From Acidobacteriaceae bacterium (GTDB lineage: Bacteria; Acidobacteriota; Terriglobia; Terriglobales; Acidobacteriaceae): DNA of 5,875 nucleotides. Numbering within the stretch: the stretch's first letter is position 1; the number at the start of each line of letters is the position of its first letter. Both the position numbers and the translations under genes were made by a program. The stretch covers positions 1 to 5,875 of the forward strand of contig JASHVU010000637.1 of the NCBI GenBank assembly GCA_030044455.1, in the 5' to 3' direction. This document shows, piece by piece, positions 1 to 4,440 of the stretch. The notes under the pieces are model-generated. The model worked only from the letters and a program-made list of their open reading frames with translations. It made no database searches and was not told the DNA's origin.

Positions 1-596
1 AGGAGAGCTGGGTTGAGCAGGGGGCGAAGGAAGCGGAGCACGCGCGCGACGGCTTCCATAAGGGATTTGTTCGCGGCCTTCTGGGCATGGCGCTCGCTGG
101 ACTTTCAGGCGGACGGTTCTCCATACATGGACACATTCCCCAGTCTTCGAGGCAGATTAAGCGATTCGGCAGCGACGAAGCTTCGCGCCTCTCTCTCAAG
201 AATGCCGCAGCCCTGAGCATGGAAGACGGGCGACCGCTGCACGATGCGCTTATGTCGGCCCGCGGCTGGCCGGAGATTCCGTTCGACGGACGTCTGCTTG
301 TATCACAGCAGGATGCGCTCTTGATGGGCGGCAAGATTCAGGCCGCACCGGGCTTCGCCGATCACGTTGTGTTTCTCGACAAGGCGCGTTGCATCGCATG
401 TTTGGAGAAGACCTGCATTGCCATGTGCTCGGGCCAGGCCATCACGTTGGGGCTTGGCAAAGTGCCTGCTTTCGAGCGCGAGAAGTGCGCCCACTGCGGC
501 GCCTGCCTGTGGAACTGCGCGAATCCGCCGGAAGGCAAGAACTCGAATATCGAGTTTCATGCGGGTAGTGGAGGATTGCATTCGGCGGAGAACTAA
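1..596 (+). CDS. Electron-transfer flavoprotein:quinone oxidoreductase, C-terminal part with ferredoxin domain (5' end outside window)
   Basis: This enzyme passes electrons from reduced EtfAB to membrane quinone, using FAD and an iron-sulfur cluster. The frame is open from base 3 to the TAA at 594-596, so the ATG at 87 is internal and about 197 C-terminal residues are seen. The segment coding GFHKGFVRGLLGMALAGL (about 51-104) followed by a GGRF motif matches the ETF-QO region just before its ferredoxin domain. Counting from the Met at 87, cysteines lie at 102, 105, 110, 114 and at 134, 137, 140, 144 (CxxCx4Cx3C, then CxxCxxCx3C). The end, with NIEF and a Gly-rich tail, resembles the ETF-QO C-terminus. 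Mitochondrial-type ETF-QO has four ligands for one cluster; eight cysteines here suggest two. A FixC/FixX-type fusion is the main alternative. The genes downstream are etfB and etfA, which supports the call. Confidence 0.85.
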   Translation, partial: ESWVEQGAKEAEHARDGFHKGFVRGLLGMALAGLSGGRFSIHGHIPQSSRQIKRFGSDEASRLSLKNAAALSMEDGRPLHDALMSARGWPEIPFDGRLLVSQQDALLMGGKIQAAPGFADHVVFLDKARCIACLEKTCIAMCSGQAITLGLGKVPAFEREKCAHCGACLWNCANPPEGKNSNIEFHAGSGGLHSAEN

Positions 597-597
597 T

Positions 598-626
598 CGG
601 TAGCCGGTAGCCAGTAGCCGGTAGCA
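598..626 (+). repeat. GTAGCC-type tandem/interspersed repeat, left copy
   Basis: Directly after the ETF-QO stop there are three degenerate copies of a GTAGCCG/GTAGCCA unit (CCGGTAG at 604-610 and 618-624, CCAGTAGCC at 611-619). The right copy near 826-857 carries these words in reverse complement. The 10-mer AGCCAGTAGC at 609-618 recurs at 1693-1702. I believe similar repeats are scattered between genes in acidobacterial genomes, but a genome search is needed to show it for this one. Confidence 0.7.
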
Positions 627-637
627 AGGGGAGAGGA

Positions 638-812
638 ATGGCACAGGACTATAGCACGTGGATCTACGTGTGAATTACTGACCCAGATCCACATTGCGAA
701 AGCCCTAGCCATCGGACAAAACAAAGCTCTTAGTAACGCAGAACTGTTCAGCAATGAAGTTGCCAAGATGCTTCTTGCATTTATTCGAACCCTCGCCTCA
801 CCACAGCAATAA
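638..812 (+). pseudogene. Remnant of a four-helix-bundle (S23 / 23S rRNA intervening-sequence) protein gene, internally deleted and frameshifted
   Basis: An ATG at 638 after a purine-rich GGGGAGAGGA begins MAQDYSTWIYV and hits TGA at 671-673. From about 654, another frame runs to TAA at 810-812 and reads as a protein end: ARGSTCELLTQIHIAKAL, then a helix with NEVAKMLLAFIRTL. Family members typically begin like M(A/G)xDYxxLxVW and carry an ARGSxxELxTQLxIA motif in the third helix, with an EVxxMLxxLIxxL fourth helix. The start and the last two helices are thus both present, with roughly 60 codons missing between them and the frame changed near 650-654. The product cannot be made intact. The family is helical and of unclear function; relatives include the Avd proteins of diversity-generating retroelements. 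The call rests on recalled family motifs, not a search. Confidence 0.6.
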
Positions 813-825
813 CGAGATTGCCTAA

Positions 826-857
826 GGCTACGAACTACCGGCTTCAGGCTACTGGCC
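826..857 (-). repeat. GTAGCC-type repeat, right copy (inverted relative to 598-626)
   Basis: GGCTAC (826-831), CTACCGG (835-841) and GGCTACTGG (847-855) are reverse complements of words in the left copy at 598-626. The order is kept, with a few inserted bases. The two copies frame the four-helix-bundle remnant like imperfect inverted ends. The copy ends about 13 bases before the GGAG ribosome binding site of etfB (871-874). Confidence 0.6.
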
Positions 858-882
858 AAATAGACTTTACGGAGACCCTTTT

Positions 883-1701
883 ATGCCCCACTCACTCCAA
901 ATCATCGTCTGCGCAGGAATTGTCCCTGACCCGCTGCAGACGTTGGAACCGACAACAACACCAAACGGCCCTGGCATCAAAAATGAAATGGTGCTGCCTG
1001 CCGTTCTTGACCCGTGGGCGGCGAGCGCGCTGTATGAGGCTGCTAATTTGGCCGCAAAAAATCCCGGCTCAAAGCTGTGGCTGGTCTCGCTCGGGCCCAA
1101 GGCCAAGCTGCAACAGGTAATGATGACCATCGCGCAAAAAGTCGCGTTTGAACTGGTTCCCATCGACGGACCTATCGGCGGATTTCCCGATGCGCAATCT
1201 ACGGCGGCAGCGCTGGCCGAGGCAATCCAAACCATTCCCGCCCTCGACCGCGACAAGCTGTTGCTTTTCGGCGGGTGGGAGTCGGCTTCGCGCGGCGCAG
1301 GCGTCACGCTGCAGCTTGTCGGCGAGCGCCTCGGAATCGCGGACCAGTTTCAGGGAGTGGACCGGATCGACCTGCGCGACAACGGATCGTTTGAGGTGCT
1401 GGAACGCGTGGAGGGCGGCAAGCACCAGGTGTCGGTTTGCGCAGGCGCGCCCGCGGTGCTGGGCTGGGCCACGGGAAACCTGGCCGAGCCGAGAAACAAT
1501 CCGCAAGTGGGCATGACCAACATGCGCACCATCATGCCTGCGCTGCAGAAGGCGAAGACAATTGCACTCGCGGCCGATGGATTGCGCTACGTCTCTGTGA
1601 GCTTGCCGAAGCAGCAGCGGGAGACGCGAGTGGAGAAGCATATGACGCCGGATGAAATTGCGGGGGAGATTGTTGCGTGGATTGGGAAGGACAGCCAGTA
1701 G
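883..1701 (+). CDS. etfB: Electron transfer flavoprotein beta subunit (divergent)
   Basis: EtfB pairs with EtfA to form the soluble flavoprotein that collects electrons from acyl-CoA and other dehydrogenases. The 272-residue product starts IIVCAGIVPDP (family IxVxVKxVPD, with Lys replaced by Gly) and carries LDPWAASALYEAANLA (42-57, for the family NPxDxxAxEEAxxL). Next come LVSLGP (67-72), DAQSTAAALAEAI (103-115), a LERVEGG strand (173-179) and a C-terminal PAV...EPR...IMPALQKAK block (190-225) corresponding to the family PAVxT..LNxPRYPxxxxIMKAKKK. The usual AMP-site signature DxxTGQVGP is not recognisable; residues 130-145 read GGWESASRGAGVTLQL instead. The start is supported by GGAG at 871-874, 8 bases upstream. 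The product is slightly longer than typical EtfB (about 250-260). The stop codon lies inside a repeat word shared with the preceding gap. Confidence 0.88.
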   Translation: MPHSLQIIVCAGIVPDPLQTLEPTTTPNGPGIKNEMVLPAVLDPWAASALYEAANLAAKNPGSKLWLVSLGPKAKLQQVMMTIAQKVAFELVPIDGPIGGFPDAQSTAAALAEAIQTIPALDRDKLLLFGGWESASRGAGVTLQLVGERLGIADQFQGVDRIDLRDNGSFEVLERVEGGKHQVSVCAGAPAVLGWATGNLAEPRNNPQVGMTNMRTIMPALQKAKTIALAADGLRYVSVSLPKQQRETRVEKHMTPDEIAGEIVAWIGKDSQ

Positions 1702-1719
1702 CTGATAGCCGGCTGTCGT
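1693..1719 (+). repeat. TAGCC-type repeat overlapping the etfB stop codon
   Basis: AGCCAGTAGC at 1693-1702 is identical to 609-618 and supplies the last codons and the TAG stop of etfB. It is followed by GCTGATAGCCGGCTG, a diverged continuation of the same repeat style. It leads directly into the inverted repeat at 1720-1794. Confidence 0.5.
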
Positions 1720-1794
1720 TAGCCGTCGGCTCTCAGCTTTCAGCGATCAGCAAAAGACCGCGCGGAAGGGCCGAAAGCTGAGAGCTGACGGCTA
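1720..1794 (+). repeat. Long inverted repeat (25-base arms) between etfB and etfA
   Basis: The arm 1720-1744 and the reverse complement of 1770-1794 match at 23 of 25 positions. In RNA one of the two differences is a G-U pair and the other an A-C mismatch. The loop is about 25 bases (1745-1769). The hairpin fills most of the 110-base gap and ends 8 bases before the GGGAGA ribosome binding site of etfA. No T-run follows, so it does not look like an intrinsic terminator. It could act as an mRNA stabiliser or processing site that sets the EtfB/EtfA ratio, or be a repeat-element copy. The role is inference. Confidence 0.8.
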
Positions 1795-1811
1795 ATAACT
1801 CGGGAGAAGAA

Positions 1812-2831
1812 ATGGAATCGATACTTGTACTCACGCATGCCGATGAAACAGGCGCAACGCTGACCAGGGCTTCGCTTGAAGCTGTGACCGCCGGCAAAGA
1901 GCTTGCCGCACGGTTAAGCGCCGAGCTGACAATTGGCATCGTGGCTGCCAAACCGCAACACTTGTCCAAAGGTCTGCGGTGCGCGGTACTCGCCGTCGAG
2001 GGTGAGCCGTTTGCGCAAGCGCGTTTTGCCACCGATGCCGCTGCGTGCGAGGCGTTGTGGCGCGCTGCGCAGGCCACCATCGTGCTCGCGACGCACAGCT
2101 CGCGGTTTGCGCGCGTGATGGCCGCGGTTGCGCATAGGGCGGGTGGAGCGATCGACACGCACGTAACGACCATCGGAGGAGCGGAGGATGTGGAAGCGAC
2201 GCGCTGGTACTATCGCCAGCGCATTGAAGCGGCTCTGGCCCGCGCCACTAGGCCGTGGTTTCTTCTTCTCGACGCTGGAACTCACGCGCCTTTTGCCTGC
2301 GAAGCATCGCACTCCAACGTAGAGGAGATGGCGATTCCGGTCGAGTTGCCGCCGCTACGTACCGAGGTGACTGGGCTGCGTGCGCCGCAACAGAGTCAGC
2401 AGACGATTCGACCAGACGCGAAATTGCTTTTTGTTGCCGGAGCCGGCTGGACCAAGAAGCAACCCGATGGGCAGGTTCACGTCGAAGAGGCGGGCAGGCT
2501 GATTCTCGATTTCCTTGCAAAGTCGGGGGCATCGCTAGGCAGTTCGAAGTCGCTCGTCGATCAGGGCGGCGAAGGGAACTCCGTTCTTCCTTTTTTGACA
2601 CATTTGAATCAGGTGGGACAAACGGGCTCGACGCCTCGCCATCCAAAGGGTCTTGCGACATGCTGCCATGGCGAAGAACCGCACGTCGTGGGCTGGCGGT
2701 TCATCGGCGAACGGCGCGCCATCTCGCTCGATGCGAACTGCGGCTGGACGCGCGGCAAGGCCGACGTGGTGTATGTGGCCGATGCGTTCAAAGTGATGAA
2801 GCGTGTGAATGAACTGCTGGGCGGTGAGTGA
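1812..2831 (+). CDS. etfA: Electron transfer flavoprotein alpha subunit (divergent)
   Basis: EtfA provides the C-terminal FAD-binding domain of the EtfAB heterodimer, which hands electrons to the ETF-QO encoded upstream. The 339-residue product has an Rossmann-like N-terminal half and a FAD domain from about 200 on. QVGQTG (267-272) is exact, and the His corresponding to human alpha-His286 is kept (His291, 20 residues after the Thr, as in human). The end, VYVADAFKVMKRVNELL, matches the family VADLFxVVPELxxxL. Two features depart from the norm: the flavin-contacting Arg of the SRxxVD motif is Lys246, and about 8 extra residues lie between it and QVGQTG. The usual GxSGAxQH loop reads CCHGEEPH. 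The start ATG is preceded by GGGAGA at 1802-1807. The gene probably shares a transcript with etfB and the ETF-QO gene, although the gap holds a large hairpin. Confidence 0.85.
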   Translation: MESILVLTHADETGATLTRASLEAVTAGKELAARLSAELTIGIVAAKPQHLSKGLRCAVLAVEGEPFAQARFATDAAACEALWRAAQATIVLATHSSRFARVMAAVAHRAGGAIDTHVTTIGGAEDVEATRWYYRQRIEAALARATRPWFLLLDAGTHAPFACEASHSNVEEMAIPVELPPLRTEVTGLRAPQQSQQTIRPDAKLLFVAGAGWTKKQPDGQVHVEEAGRLILDFLAKSGASLGSSKSLVDQGGEGNSVLPFLTHLNQVGQTGSTPRHPKGLATCCHGEEPHVVGWRFIGERRAISLDANCGWTRGKADVVYVADAFKVMKRVNELLGGE

Positions 2832-2832
2832 T

Positions 2833-2855
2833 GAGGTGCTAACCTCTAGTTTTTA
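2833..2855 (+). terminator. Weak intrinsic terminator candidate after etfA
   Basis: GAGGT (2833-2837) can pair with ACCTC (2842-2846) around a GCTA loop, with TAG and then five T residues (2850-2854) following. It starts two bases after the etfA stop. The stem is only 5 bp, so this is a weak candidate, but its position at the operon end is right. Confidence 0.35.
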
Positions 2856-2869
2856 ACGTTGCTCCGGTT

Positions 2870-2888
2870 CAGGGCCTGAAGGCCACTG
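2870..2888. repeat. Small palindrome, GGCC-TGAA-GGCC core
   Basis: GGCC (2873-2876) pairs with GGCC (2881-2884) around TGAA. CAG at 2870-2872 can pair with CTG at 2886-2888 past one bulged A. It is one of three palindromes in the 2832-3656 region with short A/G-rich centres. No function is assigned. Confidence 0.45.
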
Positions 2889-2942
2889 CTCCCTCCGTGC
2901 CTCAGAAACTGAAATCGCGAGCTCAACTTGCGTCGTTTTATT

Positions 2943-2962
2943 GGGACGACCAAAGTCGTCCC
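2943..2962. repeat. Perfect 8-bp-stem hairpin in the convergent etfA/marR spacer
   Basis: GGGACGAC (2943-2950) pairs perfectly with GTCGTCCC (2955-2962) around a CAAA loop. It sits between the convergent ends of etfA and marR, where a two-way terminator would be expected. Neither side has a proper T-run (CTTT follows on +, AATAAAA on -), so it may instead be a dispersed palindromic repeat that can impede transcription from both sides. Confidence 0.5.
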
Positions 2963-2993
2963 CTTTCAAAGCAGCAAATCATTCGTGAGTTCT

Positions 2994-3440
2994 CTACGAC
3001 ACCGCCATCAACCCCGCGCGCAAATTGTCCGGCCCTTTGTCCCCGAGCTTGGCTTCGACCGCAGCATGATTTTTCTCCCAGATAGGCACGGCGCGGGCGA
3101 GGAGTTCCCTTCCCTTTGCAGTGAGGATGAGGATGCGGCTGCGGCGATCTTTCTTATCCATCGCAACGCGGACAAGGCCGCGGCGCTCAAGCGGCTTGAG
3201 GGCTGCGGTGAGCGTGGTTCGGTCCATGGCAAGCAGGCTGGCGACCGGCCCCATGGGCGGCGGTTCGGGACGATTCAACGACATAAGCAGCGAAAATTGT
3301 CCGTTGGTAAGGTCGAGCGGGCGGAAAGCCTCGTCGAATCGGCGGGCGAGAGCGCGGGCCGCGCGTTGCACGTGCAGGCAGAGGCAATGGTCCCGAACCA
3401 GCAGAGTAGTTGCATACGGAAGCCGATCGTGACTTGACAC
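2994..3440 (-). CDS. MarR-family transcriptional regulator
   Basis: This is a dimeric winged-helix repressor of 148 residues, the usual MarR size. The N-terminal dimerisation helix runs RDHCLCLHVQRAARALARRF (16-35). The DNA-binding part covers about 44-111, with recognition helix MDRTTLTAALKPLERRGLV (72-90) and a wing containing DKKDRRSR (95-102), the standard DxxDxR signature. Cys19 and Cys21 lie where OhrR-type members have their peroxide-reactive Cys (LCFALY-like segment), so redox sensing is possible but unproven. GTG at 3440 is the only plausible start: no in-frame ATG, GTG or TTG follows until deep in the domain. No ribosome binding site precedes it, and the promoter places transcription start at or next to the GTG, so translation is probably leaderless. 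The divergent neighbour is an NTF2-like protein gene, a candidate target. The ligand is unknown. Confidence 0.9.
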   Translation of the reverse strand: MSSHDRLPYATTLLVRDHCLCLHVQRAARALARRFDEAFRPLDLTNGQFSLLMSLNRPEPPPMGPVASLLAMDRTTLTAALKPLERRGLVRVAMDKKDRRSRILILTAKGRELLARAVPIWEKNHAAVEAKLGDKGPDNLRAGLMAVS

Positions 3441-3463
3441 GGGACCAGATTAGTTGATATCAA
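3434..3463 (+). promoter_or_regulatory. Possible divergent promoter for the NTF2-like gene
   Basis: TTGACA (3434-3439) is a perfect -35. TATCAA (3458-3463) is a 4-of-6 -10 after an 18-base spacer and lies within the palindrome. This would give divergent, overlapping promoters under one operator. The leader to the ATG at 3657 would be about 185 bases. The -10 is only moderate. Confidence 0.35.
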
Positions 3464-3475
3464 CATAATCGTCAA
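3447..3475 (-). promoter_or_regulatory. marR promoter (sigma70-like)
   Basis: On the minus strand TTGACG (3475-3470) and TAATCT (3452-3447) are separated by exactly 17 bases. The -35 matches 5 of 6 consensus bases; the -10 keeps the key first T, second A and last T. With the -10 ending at 3447, the start point falls at about 3440, which is the first base of the GTG codon. Confidence 0.6.
3453..3464. promoter_or_regulatory. Probable MarR operator, perfect palindrome
   Basis: GTTGATATCAAC is a perfect 12-bp palindrome. MarR proteins commonly bind AT-centred inverted repeats of this kind, often next to their own gene. It fills most of the spacer between the -35 and -10 of the marR promoter, the expected place for autorepression. 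It also overlaps the possible -10 of a + strand promoter. Confidence 0.7.
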
Positions 3476-3482
3476 TTGTCCC

Positions 3483-3517
3483 CGGGGGTTCTGGTCAAAT
3501 CCAGACCCCCGATTTTT
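3483..3517 (+). terminator. Terminator-like hairpin in the marR / NTF2-like intergenic region
   Basis: On the + strand CGGGGGT (3483-3489) pairs with ACCCCCG (3505-3511), and CTGG (3491-3494) with CCAG (3501-3504), with one bulged T (3490) and a six-base loop. Then A and five T (3513-3517) follow. The shape is that of an intrinsic terminator. No + strand gene ends just before it. It could insulate the NTF2-like gene, or act as an attenuator if transcription starts near 3470. Confidence 0.45.
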
Positions 3518-3573
3518 GCGGAACCCTTCCCCAGGGACCATAACCTCGAAATTGTTTTTCGGCCTGATGGCGT

Positions 3574-3589
3574 ACGGACTTGAGTCCGT
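3574..3589. repeat. Palindrome ACGGACT-TG-AGTCCGT upstream of the NTF2-like gene
   Basis: Seven-base arms (3574-3580 and 3583-3589) match perfectly around a TG centre. It lies 67 bases upstream of the ATG at 3657. It could be a second operator or another copy of the short palindromic repeats seen at 2870 and 2943. No function can be assigned from sequence alone. Confidence 0.45.
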
Positions 3590-3656
3590 GCCCCTCGTAC
3601 TTACCCATTCCCAAGGTTCGCGCCAGGATCGGTCCAATCAGACAAAAGGAATAAGC

Positions 3657-4241
3657 ATGACGCTTAATCAATGGACTAAAAGTATTCTTCTGAGACTTCG
3701 GCCGAGACCGAACCGATCAAACCACACTCGAGTTCGCGCCGTGGTTCAAGGACCGGCCAAACTTCACGCAACCGTGAATCGCATCGCCATGGTTTTCATC
3801 TTGTGCATGCTCGCCGAGCCAATTTTAGTTTCCACGGCAGCCGGTCAAGCAAACGCTACAGCAGTGCCGACTGCGGAAAATGCGCTGGCGGCGGACGAGG
3901 AACTGGCTCTCGCGATACGAAACAATGACGTGGATGCAATTTTACGATCACTGGATGATAGCTGGGCGGTGATTGCAACGTCCGGTGGCGTCGGTGAGGG
4001 ACCGTCAATCTTTCCGAACGGAATTAAGTCAGGTTACTTGACGCGAAAGACATATGAACTTTCGGAGCCCAGAGTGCGTCTCTACGGAGACATCGCACTG
4101 GTGACGACGAAAGTCAAGACTTCCGGCGTGTTCCAAGGCAAGCCCTTCGACGTGCTGGAACGCCAGACCGATGTATTGCGTTGGACGGACGGGGCCTGGA
4201 AGTGTGTCTTGACTCACGAGACAAAGATTGAGAATAACTAG
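3657..4241 (+). CDS. Exported or membrane-anchored NTF2-like / DUF4440 (SnoaL-like) family protein
   Basis: The product has 194 residues. The C-terminal domain (about 74-192) has the NTF2-fold pattern of DUF4440 proteins: a helix ADEELALAIRNNDVDAIL, a strand DSWAVIATSG, a VRLYGDIALVTTKV strand pair, the RQTDVLRWTDGAWKCVLTHET end strands and a terminal TKIENN. Such domains bind small ligands or act as enzymes, and the exact role cannot be read from sequence. A hydrophobic stretch, IAMVFILCMLAEPILVSTAAGQA (about 43-65), looks like a signal peptide or anchor. The chosen start at 3657 has AAAAGGA at 3644-3650 as ribosome binding site. It leaves an unusually long Arg-rich extension before the hydrophobic part. 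The ATG at 3789 would give a standard signal peptide but has no clear ribosome binding site. The frame stays open to 3516, but without a signal there. Divergent from marR and possibly its target. Confidence 0.7.
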   Translation: MTLNQWTKSILLRLRPRPNRSNHTRVRAVVQGPAKLHATVNRIAMVFILCMLAEPILVSTAAGQANATAVPTAENALAADEELALAIRNNDVDAILRSLDDSWAVIATSGGVGEGPSIFPNGIKSGYLTRKTYELSEPRVRLYGDIALVTTKVKTSGVFQGKPFDVLERQTDVLRWTDGAWKCVLTHETKIENN

Positions 4242-4440
4242 AACCGGATCATGGAGCCGCGGAGTGGGATTTCGGTTCTGATGGCGGCGAACGCGAGTTT
4301 TTGCTCTGACACCTGAGCCCGGAGATTGTAATTGCATTGGACGTCGTTCGGGCTTACGCTCGCGCGCTTCACACCTATCCATTTTCCACGGTTCGCATTA
4401 CGATAGGTTAAATCCGATTCCCCGTTTGGAGGTCCCGCTA
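4242..4440. other. Intergenic gap with no clear element besides a ribosome binding site
   Basis: I see no convincing terminator or sigma70 promoter here. GGAGG at 4428-4432 is a strong ribosome binding site 8 bases before the permease ATG. A weak GCCCG/CGGGC pair (about 4317-4354) is too widely spaced to call. Confidence 0.5.

Noticed and set aside
598..626. CRISPR-like repeats
   Set aside because: The GTAGCC units are short, degenerate and adjacent without unique spacers of uniform length, and no cas genes are present.
303..644. 113-residue minus-strand frame across the ETF-QO end
   Set aside because: It is antisense to the ferredoxin domain and its beginning is translated repeat sequence (YRLLATGYRL), so it is not a gene.
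593..859. 88-residue minus-strand frame across the first gap
   Set aside because: Its ends are again translated GTAGCC repeats, and the middle is antisense to the four-helix-bundle remnant. No ribosome binding site or domain is seen.
1720..1794. Intrinsic terminator between etfB and etfA
   Set aside because: The stem is too long and followed by AATAACTCGGG rather than a T-run, and etfA needs the transcript to continue.
2255..2812. 185-residue plus-strand frame inside etfA
   Set aside because: Out of frame with the well-supported EtfA reading and very Arg-rich; it is a shadow of etfA.
3516..3656. Upstream extension of the NTF2-like gene to an ATG at 3516
   Set aside because: The ATG-proximal region lacks a ribosome binding site and overlaps the hairpins; the added residues resemble no domain. 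AAAAGGA before 3657 fits better.
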